Positions 1 to 6,665 of a stretch of DNA of 14,139 nucleotides are shown here, piece after piece. Position 1 is the first letter of the stretch. Each line of letters begins with the position of its first letter. Source of the stretch: Bacillota bacterium (GTDB lineage Bacteria; Bacillota; Clostridia; Clostridiales; Clostridiaceae); the NCBI GenBank assembly GCA_030706015.1, contig JAUZPI010000099.1, forward strand, positions 1 to 14,139, given 5' to 3'. The translations under genes and the position numbers were made by a program. A model generated the notes under the pieces. The model was not told the DNA's origin, did no database searches, and saw only the letters and a program-made list of their open reading frames with translations.

Positions 1-814
1 CCACACGAGTTGTATCAAATTGATATCCTTCAGCTTGAGCAAAGAAATTACCTGAATAAACAAAATTGAATCCATAAACCTCTCCGCTATCTTCAGTAGC
101 AGTTCTATCTAATACTGCAATAAATGGATTAACTTGATGACTTGATTCTCCTCTAGAGGATGAAATACCTTGTTTTCCAAGAGTTAAATTTCTTCTGTTA
201 ATATGACGTTCTCTTCCCCAAGATCCGTGCAGAGTAATTACATCTAAATCATTTCTATCAAAGTCTACACAAGAAGATAACACTCTTGTCAATTGTATAC
301 TTACGTCAGCACAATTTTTAACCCTTACACTTCTTGTTATAACATTTAAATTTTCAAAAACTGTATAAATTAAAACCACTTCTAAATTTAAGTGCTTATC
401 AATGCATGTTATTTCTATAGTAGTGCAATCTTCTTTATCTCCAAAGGTTGCTGGTAGACCTTTTAATTTCGGTTTACCTTGATATATAAGATGAGAAGCA
501 TAAGAAATACCACAAGCACTTATACCTGAATTTGTCATAACCTTAAGACAAGGCTCTCTGAAATCACCTAAACCACTAGTAGAATATTCAGTTGGGAAAC
601 TATCCAAAAACGACATTCTTTCTCTATTATTTTTGGAAGGCACAAAAGGCGGCTCCTCCAAACGCATTAAATAATTTACATCCATATCTGGAATTTTCTC
701 TCCAAAATATACATGACCTAAAAATTGTTCCTCGTCTACAATCGCCATTATGTAGCTTGTATCCTTCGCATCAAGCTTAAAAGACTTTGATTTTTCATTA
801 AAATATATACCCAT
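1..814 (-). CDS. GH36 alpha-galactosidase, N-terminal part (3' end cut by window edge)
   Basis: The 271 visible residues match the N-terminal beta-supersandwich domain of family GH36 alpha-galactosidases, which hydrolyse terminal alpha-galactosides such as melibiose and raffinose. Recognisable blocks are SGLGDFREP (residues 80-88), HGSWGRERHINRR (196-208) and SSRGESSHQVNPF (219-231), in the usual GH36 order. The catalytic TIM barrel with its two aspartates lies outside the window, so activity cannot be checked. No signal peptide is visible, which suggests a cytoplasmic enzyme. The start is the ATG at 814. Its ribosome binding site AGGAGG (826-831) overlaps the stop codon of the upstream beta-glucosidase gene, so the two genes are almost certainly co-transcribed and perhaps translationally coupled. 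The 11-base spacing from that site to the ATG is a little long. Family assignment is firm; exact substrate is inferred. Confidence 0.9.
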   Translation of the reverse strand, partial: MGIYFNEKSKSFKLDAKDTSYIMAIVDEEQFLGHVYFGEKIPDMDVNYLMRLEEPPFVPSKNNRERMSFLDSFPTEYSTSGLGDFREPCLKVMTNSGISACGISYASHLIYQGKPKLKGLPATFGDKEDCTTIEITCIDKHLNLEVVLIYTVFENLNVITRSVRVKNCADVSIQLTRVLSSCVDFDRNDLDVITLHGSWGRERHINRRNLTLGKQGISSSRGESSHQVNPFIAVLDRTATEDSGEVYGFNFVYSGNFFAQAEGYQFDTTRV

Positions 815-829
815 TGTTTATACTGCCTC

Positions 830-2188
830 CTACTTAAGTATTTCTCCGTTAGAAGTTATTAAATCTCTATACCAATAGCCGGAATCCTTGATAATTCTTT
901 TTTGTGTTTCAAAATCTACATACACCATACCAAAACGATCAAAATACCCTTTAGCCCATTCAAAATTATCCATTAAAGACCATGCAAAATATGCTTTAAT
1001 ATCTACTCCATCTTCAACTGCTCTTTTCATTTCTTTAATATAACGATACATGAAATCTATCCTATTAGGATCATGTACCTTACCATCAACAGAAATATTA
1101 TCATGAGCAGACATTCCGTTTTCAGTAATGATAATAGGCTTTTTATATCTCTCATATAAGAATTTAGGTCCCCAGTATAAGCACTCTGGCGTTACTGGCC
1201 AGCCAATTGCTGTTTTAGCATATCCAACCGGACGATCCACCCATTCAAAACCGTTCTTGCCAGCCATTATTGCTGCACCGTTATAAATATTTTGTCCATA
1301 AAAATCAAGAGGCTGTGACATTATCTTTAAATCATCTTGTCCTATTTTAGGTAAATCCTTCTCATAAAGCTTTAAACCATCTTCAGGATAAGCCCCTAAC
1401 ATTACAGGGTCACTCCACCAGGTAACACTCCATAAGTAATTGTCTGGATTCGGCTGCACCTGAAAATAATGGGCCCTAGCAGCCTCTATATCTTCTTTTG
1501 AATTAGTTGCTGGGTAAGAAGTAGAACTAGTTGGTGCATAACCTACTTTAACGTCTTTCACCACACTTCTAATTGCTTGAACTGCAAGTCCATGAGCCAG
1601 CATAACATTGTGAGCCATTTCTAATGTAGATTTTCTTGACATTATATTACCTGGAGCATGCTCACCTGTAACATGACCTAAACCAACAAAGCATTGTGGT
1701 TCATTAAAGGTAATAAATTGCTTTACTCTATCCCCAAGCCTTTCTGCAACAATCTTAGCATACTTAGCAAACCATTTAGGACTTTCTGGATTTTGCCATC
1801 CACCAAGACGATATAATGCATATGGTAAATCCCAATGGAATAAGGTTATGTACGGAGTAATGCCTTTTTCTAAAAGTTCATTCACTAAATTATCATAAAA
1901 CTCCAAGCCTTTTTCATTTACTTCACCAACACCATCTGGAAGTATTCTTGACCATGCAATAGAAAATCTGTACGCTTGAAGACCAAGCTCAGACATAATT
2001 TGTACATCCTCTTTATATCTATGATAATGGTCACAGGCTACATCGCCGTTTTGGCCGCTAAATACTTTTCCAGGAGTATTACAAAAGTCTTCCCATACCG
2101 TTAAACCTCTGCCATCTTCGTAAGCTGCACCTTCAATTTGATAGGAGGAAGTGGCAGCTCCCCATACAAAATCCCTCGAAAATCCCAT
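830..2188 (-). CDS. bglA: GH1 beta-glucosidase (BglA-type)
   Basis: This is a complete 452-residue glycoside hydrolase family 1 enzyme, a normal length for the family, spanning one TIM barrel. The N-terminal signature FVWGAATSSYQIEGA is at residues 8-22. The acid/base glutamate is E163 in TFNEP and the nucleophile is E356 in ITENG. The substrate-binding stretch NFEWAKGYFDRFG (408-420) has the E-W pair typical of enzymes for unphosphorylated glucosides, rather than the serine/lysine phosphate-binding pattern of 6-phospho-beta-glucosidases. It therefore probably hydrolyses cellobiose or other beta-glucosides in the cytoplasm; no signal peptide is seen. The ATG at 2188 has AGGAG at 2197-2201, 8 bases upstream. 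It is the first gene of an operon with the GH36 gene, under a near-consensus promoter with operator-like and cre-like sites, and lies directly downstream of a LacI-family regulator gene. Confidence 0.93.
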   Translation of the reverse strand: MGFSRDFVWGAATSSYQIEGAAYEDGRGLTVWEDFCNTPGKVFSGQNGDVACDHYHRYKEDVQIMSELGLQAYRFSIAWSRILPDGVGEVNEKGLEFYDNLVNELLEKGITPYITLFHWDLPYALYRLGGWQNPESPKWFAKYAKIVAERLGDRVKQFITFNEPQCFVGLGHVTGEHAPGNIMSRKSTLEMAHNVMLAHGLAVQAIRSVVKDVKVGYAPTSSTSYPATNSKEDIEAARAHYFQVQPNPDNYLWSVTWWSDPVMLGAYPEDGLKLYEKDLPKIGQDDLKIMSQPLDFYGQNIYNGAAIMAGKNGFEWVDRPVGYAKTAIGWPVTPECLYWGPKFLYERYKKPIIITENGMSAHDNISVDGKVHDPNRIDFMYRYIKEMKRAVEDGVDIKAYFAWSLMDNFEWAKGYFDRFGMVYVDFETQKRIIKDSGYWYRDLITSNGEILK

Positions 2189-2251
2189 ATTAACATCTCC
2201 TAATCTACCGATATTAATTTAAGTAAGTTTTCTAATCATTTTAGTTAAATT

Positions 2252-2270
2252 TAAGTTATCGTTTAACTTA
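2252..2270. promoter_or_regulatory. Palindromic operator at the beta-glucosidase transcription start
   Basis: TAAGTTA-TCGTT-TAACTTA is a perfect inverted repeat with 7-base arms and a 5-base spacer containing CG, as in many LacI/GalR-family operators. It lies just downstream of the -10 box at 2276-2281 and covers the predicted transcription start, a usual position for a repressor. The adjacent LacI-type regulator is the obvious candidate binder, but this is inferred from position only. Confidence 0.55.
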
Positions 2271-2275
2271 TCTTC

Positions 2276-2289
2276 ATTATACGTTTACA
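2276..2289 (-). promoter_or_regulatory. cre-like catabolite-repression site
   Basis: TGTAAACGTATAAT on the minus strand matches the CcpA cre consensus TGWAARCGYTWNCW at 12 of 14 positions, with the core TGTAAACG intact. It covers part of the promoter spacer and the whole -10 box, so bound CcpA would block polymerase. The match partly arises because the -10 box lies within it, so this is a moderate call. Confidence 0.45.
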
Positions 2290-2304
2290 CCCTATAAAAG
2301 TCAA
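2276..2304 (-). promoter_or_regulatory. SigA-type promoter of the beta-glucosidase operon
   Basis: On the minus strand the -35 box TTGACT (2299-2304) and the -10 box TATAAT (2276-2281) are separated by exactly 17 bases. The predicted start is near 2269, giving a leader of about 80 bases before the ATG at 2188. Confidence 0.8.
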
Positions 2305-2339
2305 GCGATTCCCTTCCAGTTTTTTAGTGAAAAATGACA

Positions 2340-2388
2340 AATAAAGTGTAACAACTGACAGTTTTCACTTCAATTATTACACTTTATT
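2340..2388 (-). terminator. Intrinsic terminator of the LacI-family gene
   Basis: Arms at 2340-2357 and 2371-2388 form an 18-base stem (12 perfect outer pairs, then 6 with two G-U wobbles) around a 13-base loop. It begins 14 bases past the regulator's stop codon. The sequence after it on the minus strand is T-rich (TTTATTTGTCATTTTT) but not a pure T run. It separates the regulator transcript from the beta-glucosidase promoter. Confidence 0.7.
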
Positions 2389-2401
2389 ATACAAAAATTA
2401 C

Positions 2402-3418
2402 TTAACTATGTAATTTTTTTACAGAGTTATTTAATATTATTTTACAGCTTATTTGTCTAATTCCTTTTTTAACCTCATCCTTATTAATCTTTTTCATAAG
2501 AATATCTACCGCTGTCTGAGCCATAGTATTCATGTCCACCTCTGCAGTAGTCAAAGCTACACCATTTTTGCTTGAAAGCTTATAATTATCAAAACCTACA
2601 ACAGATATATCCTCTGGAACCCTATAACCTCTCTCCTGAAGCTTATTCATTAAATCGTATGCTACATTATCACAATTACATACAAAAGCTGTAGGTAGTG
2701 TTTCAGTAAGCTCAAAGTCTTTATATACCCCTTCTTTATCACGGTCATTAATATACCACTGACTGCATCTATTTAAATCAATATCATTTTCAATTAAAGC
2801 CTTCATATAACCTAAATACCTATCTTGAATACTGCTTGTAGATTTAAAATTTCCAACAAACCCTATATCCCTATGTCCCATTTCAATTAAATGACTTGTA
2901 AGCATGTACATACTATGAAAATTATCAGTAATAACAAAGTCTTGAGTATTGTCTTTCTCATAAAAATCCATAAAAACAACAGGCACTGGTACGGACTTAA
3001 TCGTTTCAAAATATTCCATAACAACTTGCCCTATTACTATAATACCATCTACTTTATTATCATAGATCATTTTAGGAACAACAGCATTTTCCTCATCTGA
3101 AAATTTTAATATCTCAAAAACAGCATAATAATTTTGTTCCTTTAATTCATCTGCAACCTTTTTATACAACTGCCAATAGAATGACATACCTACCTCGATA
3201 AATCTTTCTGGTATAATAATTCCTACGTTATATGTTAATCCACCCCTCAAAGATTTAGCAGCAACATTATATCTATATCCCATTTCATTTGCTACCTGCT
3301 TAATTTTTGCTCTAATTTCATCACTAACTCCCTCTTTGTCTGCTAAAGCTTTTGAGACTGTTACAGTGCTTACATTTAGTTTTTTAGCTATATCAGACAT
3401 GGTTACTGCTTTCCCCAT
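2402..3418 (-). CDS. LacI/GalR-family transcriptional regulator
   Basis: This 338-residue protein has the standard LacI architecture. The N-terminal helix-turn-helix is at about residues 6-30 (TMSDIAKKLNVSTVTVSKAL), followed by the hinge region and a periplasmic-binding-protein-like effector domain from about residue 63, including DGIIVIG and the C-terminal ISVVGFDNYKLSS block. I chose the ATG at 3418 because GGAGG sits 6 bases upstream (3425-3429) and the protein then starts just before the helix-turn-helix, as in the family; an upstream in-frame start at 3454 has no such support. The gene lies immediately upstream of the beta-glucosidase/alpha-galactosidase genes and has its own promoter and terminator, so it is probably their regulator. 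The effector sugar cannot be read from sequence. Confidence 0.92.
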   Translation of the reverse strand: MGKAVTMSDIAKKLNVSTVTVSKALADKEGVSDEIRAKIKQVANEMGYRYNVAAKSLRGGLTYNVGIIIPERFIEVGMSFYWQLYKKVADELKEQNYYAVFEILKFSDEENAVVPKMIYDNKVDGIIVIGQVVMEYFETIKSVPVPVVFMDFYEKDNTQDFVITDNFHSMYMLTSHLIEMGHRDIGFVGNFKSTSSIQDRYLGYMKALIENDIDLNRCSQWYINDRDKEGVYKDFELTETLPTAFVCNCDNVAYDLMNKLQERGYRVPEDISVVGFDNYKLSSKNGVALTTAEVDMNTMAQTAVDILMKKINKDEVKKGIRQISCKIILNNSVKKLHS

Positions 3419-3475
3419 TGCTAACCTCCAAAATAATCTGAGATAATTCAGCATTAATTTTCTTCTTTTATAATT

Positions 3476-3519
3476 ATAATACTACTATATTTAAGTAAAA
3501 AGTCAAATATTTTAAGTAA
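3476..3519 (-). promoter_or_regulatory. Candidate promoter of the LacI-family gene with two direct repeats
   Basis: On the minus strand TTGACT (3501-3506) is a good -35 box. The best -10 is TATTAT (3476-3481) with a longish 19-base spacer. The nonamer TTTAAGTAA (plus-strand reading) occurs at 3490-3498 and again at 3511-3519, exactly 21 bases apart and flanking the -35 box, which suggests two binding sites on the same helix face. A third copy is in the beta-glucosidase leader at 2218-2226. Confidence 0.45.
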
Positions 3520-3522
3520 ACT

Positions 3523-3554
3523 ACCTAAAAGATATTAACAAATATCTTTTAGGT
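3523..3554 (-). terminator. Perfect 14-bp hairpin downstream of the oxidoreductase remnant
   Basis: ACCTAAAAGATATT (3523-3536), a 4-base loop, and its exact complement (3541-3554) form a long perfect stem. It lies 20 bases past the stop codon of the nfrA-like pseudogene and just upstream of the regulator promoter. No proper T run follows on the minus strand (AGTTTACTTAAAA), so it may be a weak terminator or an operator rather than a classical terminator. Confidence 0.5.
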
Positions 3555-3573
3555 ATGCAATATTCTTTCAGAG

Positions 3574-4140
3574 TTATTTGTCATTTTCAAAGCCTTGCTC
3601 TTTTAATGTTCCATAAACCTTTGGGAAATAGATATGTTTATAAACCGAGGACGTATTAACACTCCAATTTACTTCTTTCTCTCTTCCTATCTTTGCAAGA
3701 TAGACACTCATTTCTTCATCGTACTTATTGATGACTTCGTCTAACCCCTCTTTATTATACTTTTCTTCATGCTTATATGTTTTAAATGGTAATCTTATCT
3801 TTTTACCTGGTGCATCTTTTGGGTATCCCATTGCCAGGCCTACCACAGGATATGTGTACTTAGGAAGCTCTAGAAGATCTTATGTTTTATAAAAATCCAT
3901 TACAAATACTAAAAATACAGGTGCTTCACTAATCCAGGGCTGCCCCCCAGCAAGCTCTGCAATTTTTTCTTTTTTCGTTTTATCCCTTATTACAATTACA
4001 GAAGTCTGCTGACCGTTTATTGAATTGGGCATGGATTGAGCACTTTTTAATATTTCATCAATTATCTCATTTGAAATATCTTTGTTTAAATAAGATCTTA
4101 TAGATCTATGATTTTGTATTACTTTTATAACTTCATTCAT
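3574..4140 (-). pseudogene. NfrA-type NAD(P)H flavin oxidoreductase, broken by internal deletion and a stop codon
   Basis: The first 86 codons (4140-3880) encode the N-terminal part of an NfrA/nitroreductase-family FMN oxidoreductase: HRSIRSY at residues 11-17, then SINGQQTSVIVIRD and APVFLVFVMDFYKT. A TAA stop follows at 3880-3882. The same frame continues without shift into the C-terminal part (DLLELPKYTYPVVGLAMGYP onward) to the stop at 3574. Compared with full-length relatives such as Bacillus NfrA, about 60 residues between FYKT and LLELPKY are missing, including the segment that normally carries the G-x-G-T-V-P-I-G FMN-binding motif. The start is supported by GAGGA upstream of the ATG. 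The product would be truncated and should not bind FMN properly, so I call it a pseudogene. The rest of the coding frame is intact, so the event looks recent. Confidence 0.85.
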
Positions 4141-4204
4141 AATAACAATTCCTCATATTAGATTAAGTTTCTAAACTATAAGTGTATCTTGACCTAGCTT
4201 CCCC

Positions 4205-4220
4205 TATTGATATATCAATA
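4205..4220. promoter_or_regulatory. 16-bp perfect palindrome between divergent genes
   Basis: TATTGATATATCAATA is a perfect palindrome in the 221-base gap between the oxidoreductase remnant (minus strand) and the HAD phosphatase (plus strand). It could be an operator for either gene. The gap also holds a TATAAT-like box at about 4333-4338, upstream of the HAD gene, without a convincing -35 box. Confidence 0.35.
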
Positions 4221-4361
4221 ATAACTAATTATATTAGGTTAATCTATAATTTTGTTAACATTTTAGATGTATTTTTTACCTATGCTAAAAAACTAACAAT
4301 ATTTAAACCATAGAATTTTTACTCTGTTCATTATATAATATAGCTAGAAGGTAGAGAGGAG

Positions 4362-5159
4362 ATGACTATCTTAATGATAAAACTTATAGCTAGCGACATG
4401 GATGGTACATTATTAAATGAACATGGAAAACTTAATGAAGAGTTTTTTAATATATTAGACAAGCTTAAGCAAAAGGGCATCTTATTTGTTTCAGCCAGTG
4501 GCAGACAGTATTACAGTCTTAAAAACAAATTTTCAAAGGTTAAAGACGACATAATCTATGTAGCTGAGAATGGAAGTTACGTAATCTACAAAGGGAAAGA
4601 GCTTTCCTCAAGCATCTTGGATAAAGATGTAATTGAAGAATTAATCAAAATCAGCAGACAAATTGATGGTTGTGAAATAGTTCTTTGCGGCAAAAAGTCA
4701 GCCTATGTGGAGAAAACCTACCCTGAATTTATTACTGAGGTGGAAAAATACTACCATAAGTATGAACAGGTGAACAATTTTTCTGAAATAGATGATGATA
4801 TCTTAAAATTTACAATCTGCGATCTTAAAGGTGCTGCTGAAAACTCAAATAAAGTCTATTCGCCCATTTTCGGAGATAAACTTCAAATTACAGTATCAGG
4901 CGAGCTTTGGCTTGATATAATCAATAATGATGTAAATAAGGGAGCCGCTATTGAGCTTCTTCAGGAAAAATTCAACATTAAACCAGAAGAAACAATGGTC
5001 TTCGGTGATTATTTTAATGACATTCACATGCTGCAATCTGCTTACCATAGCTACGCTATGGAAAATGCACCTGATGGCGTAAAAAAACATGCCAGGTTTA
5101 TAGCGAAAAGTAATGCAGAAAATGGTGTATTAGAAGTTATATCTAATAAAGTTCTTTAG
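4362..5159 (+). CDS. Cof-type HAD-IIB sugar-phosphatase-like hydrolase
   Basis: This protein of up to 265 residues carries all four HAD motifs: DMDGT (D12 nucleophile, D14 acid/base), S46 in SASGR, K193 in NKG, and the acidic GDYFND block (D216, D220). The cap domain between motifs II and III is of the C2/Cof type. Family members dephosphorylate sugar phosphates, nucleotides or cofactors such as pyridoxal phosphate; the substrate here cannot be predicted. Two in-frame starts are possible. The ATG at 4362 follows AGAAGG by 10 bases. The ATG at 4374 gives MIKLIASDMDGTLL, the commonest family N-terminus, and follows GGAG by 12 bases. It is the only plus-strand gene in the window and ends before a shared terminator. 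Confidence 0.9.
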   Translation: MTILMIKLIASDMDGTLLNEHGKLNEEFFNILDKLKQKGILFVSASGRQYYSLKNKFSKVKDDIIYVAENGSYVIYKGKELSSSILDKDVIEELIKISRQIDGCEIVLCGKKSAYVEKTYPEFITEVEKYYHKYEQVNNFSEIDDDILKFTICDLKGAAENSNKVYSPIFGDKLQITVSGELWLDIINNDVNKGAAIELLQEKFNIKPEETMVFGDYFNDIHMLQSAYHSYAMENAPDGVKKHARFIAKSNAENGVLEVISNKVL

Positions 5160-5170
5160 TCCATAAATTA

Positions 5171-5213
5171 AAAAGCGTAAGCTCTATATTTTTATAGAAC
5201 TTATGCTTTTTTT
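5171..5213 (+). terminator. Terminator between convergent genes, probably bidirectional
   Basis: Arms 5171-5188 and 5193-5210 form an 18-base stem with one G-U wobble and one mismatch around a TTTT loop, followed by a run of seven T (5207-5213). It lies 11 bases past the HAD stop codon. The A run on the other side would also serve the UPF0303 gene that ends at 5267 on the minus strand. Confidence 0.85.
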
Positions 5214-5266
5214 CCTGATATTAATAATTTAAGATAATAAAATGCGAATATTATTTTCTGCTCTTA

Positions 5267-5740
5267 TTATTCTACTTTTAAATATTCCCTCAAAACATTA
5301 ACTACCATATTATGATTTTCCTCCTGAGGTAACCCAGTGACTGTTATTGTACCAATAATACCCACATTCTTAATTCTTATAGGGAATGCACCGCCATGAG
5401 GTGCATATTCAATTGAACTAATACCATACTTTTCTTGTATTGTCTTTCCTTCTTCTTTTAAATAAATCCCAAAATGCAATGAGCTCTTATTAAATCTATG
5501 TACAACTCTATTCATTTTTACTATCCAACAGTCGTCCTCAGGCAGAGATCCTTCACAAGAATAATGAAATAATTGATGATTATACCTTGAAATATCAATA
5601 ACAGCAGGCTTTCTATTTTTTTTAGCGTTTTGAACTAAGTTCAATCCCAACACGAATGCTGTTTCATTTGAAAATTCGTAAAACTGAAAAGTTTCTTCCT
5701 GCTGCCTTAGTTCATCTAATAAAGCTTCATTGCTGTTCAT
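5267..5740 (-). CDS. UPF0303 / heme-degrading-domain (GlcG-HbpS superfamily) protein
   Basis: This is a 157-residue single-domain protein, the usual length of the UPF0303 group. Family-like blocks are NRKPAVIDI (residues 42-50), HRFNKSSLHFG (81-91), the HGGAFPIR block (115-122) and GTITVTGLPQEENH (130-143). The domain is named for heme degradation in related proteins, but function in the UPF0303 group is not well established and no heme ligand can be assigned from sequence. No signal peptide or membrane segment is visible. The ATG at 5740 has an AGGAAAGG purine stretch about 9 bases upstream. It appears to be a single-gene unit, with the gerQ terminator upstream and the shared convergent terminator downstream. 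Confidence 0.82.
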   Translation of the reverse strand: MNSNEALLDELRQQEETFQFYEFSNETAFVLGLNLVQNAKKNRKPAVIDISRYNHQLFHYSCEGSLPEDDCWIVKMNRVVHRFNKSSLHFGIYLKEEGKTIQEKYGISSIEYAPHGGAFPIRIKNVGIIGTITVTGLPQEENHNMVVNVLREYLKVE

Positions 5741-5845
5741 ACAATCAAACCCTTTCCTCTAAACATTAAGTTATAGAATTAGTATTCCATTATTTATTAT
5801 TTTAAATTCCCAATTATGTACCTTAGTAATGTATATTTTGAGATG

Positions 5846-5874
5846 TAATAAAAGAGAGTGTCATCACTCTCTTT
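5846..5874 (-). terminator. Intrinsic terminator downstream of gerQ
   Basis: AAAGAGAGTG (5851-5860) and CACTCTCTTT (5865-5874) form a perfect 10-base stem with a 4-base loop. On the minus strand it runs into CTTTTATT. It lies about 65 bases past the gerQ stop codon. The rest of the 5741-5939 gap is AT-rich and shows nothing else I can name. Confidence 0.75.
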
Positions 5875-5939
5875 CACCTATAAATGAAAATACTACTTCC
5901 GCAATTATCTACTTGATCCTTTATAGTTATTTAACTATG

Positions 5940-6542
5940 TTATCTAGGTGTAGCATAAATCGTAACAAATTTTATAGAATAGATATCGCATACAATGAGA
6001 TTGTTTGAACCAACATCTCTTAGTATTATATAACTTATGCCCACTGCAACTAAAACACCTGTACGGTCAGTTAAAGTAGTAGTTCCTACCAAAAATTCTA
6101 CTCTCATGAGTTTTCCTATCTGAGTTCTTAAATATCCCTGAGTATAATTTATATCTAGTTGAATAGGTGCTCCAGGTGCTGTTTCAAAAGGTGATCCACA
6201 ACCAGCAGGCCCACACATTCCTGCAGTGGCTGTTCCACCTGCACCAGTTATCCCCATCGGAGGAACAGCAGTTGAACCTGGCACTCCTTGTACAGTAGTT
6301 CCTGGTGCTGGTCCCGGCATTCCTTCTATCGCACCTGTTACGCCTGTAGGCATCTGTCCTTCAGTACCCTCCATCATTGTTCCTGGCATTGTTCCTAACA
6401 TTTGTCCTGGCATACTTGTCATAAAAGGTCCTGGCATTTGTCCTGGCATACCTCCCATCATTGTTCCGGGCATCTGTCCTGGCATCATAGGATACATTGG
6501 CATCTGTCTATAACAGCAATCCAAGCATTCTTCTGGAATCAT
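5940..6542 (-). CDS. gerQ: GerQ-like spore coat protein
   Basis: This is a 200-residue protein in two parts. Residues 1 to about 125 are low-complexity, rich in Met, Pro and Gly, with repeated MPGQMPG and MPGTMM units and cysteines near the N-terminus (C6, C9, C10). Residues about 130-200 match the conserved GerQ domain, including IGKLMRVEF, DRTGVLVAVGISYIILRD and the C-terminal TIYATPR. In Bacillus, GerQ is a spore coat protein needed for CwlJ to be retained and active during germination. Here the gene lies directly downstream of a cwlJ homologue, the same order as in Bacillus, which strongly supports the call. AGGAGG lies 7 bases before the ATG at 6542. The protein has only two lysines, both in the conserved domain. 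A TATAAT-like box in the 123-base gap upstream could give gerQ its own promoter, but no clear sporulation sigma-factor site is visible. Confidence 0.88.
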   Translation of the reverse strand: MIPEECLDCCYRQMPMYPMMPGQMPGTMMGGMPGQMPGPFMTSMPGQMLGTMPGTMMEGTEGQMPTGVTGAIEGMPGPAPGTTVQGVPGSTAVPPMGITGAGGTATAGMCGPAGCGSPFETAPGAPIQLDINYTQGYLRTQIGKLMRVEFLVGTTTLTDRTGVLVAVGISYIILRDVGSNNLIVCDIYSIKFVTIYATPR

Positions 6543-6665
6543 AAATCATCCTCCTAATATAATCGTAATTATATATGTCACGAAAGTTACACTGCAAGAA
6601 AATATACTTATATAATAAAAACTCTGTAGCAGCATAGACTTTCAGTGATACCGTTAACATATTGT

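Noticed and set aside
592..780. Short plus-strand frame within the alpha-galactosidase region.
   Set aside because: It lies opposite the GH36 N-terminal domain and has no ribosome binding site or recognisable motif.
3869..3880. Adjacent TCTAGA and AGATCT sequences (XbaI and BglII sites) at the break in the oxidoreductase pseudogene, hinting at an engineered junction.
   Set aside because: The bases encode D-L-L-E-L, which matches the natural LLELPKY motif of the family, so the sites are most simply explained as native coding sequence.
6361..6490. Repeated CCTGGCAT units that might suggest a short repeat array or CRISPR.
   Set aside because: The spacing is short and irregular, there are no unique spacers, and the units encode the repeated MPG residues of the GerQ-like protein.
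6226..6513. Open frame of 95 codons on the plus strand across the gerQ repeat region, rich in Pro, Gly and Ile.
   Set aside because: It is the complement of the Met-Pro-Gly repeats of gerQ; the minus-strand frame has a good ribosome binding site, a conserved GerQ domain and the expected neighbour.
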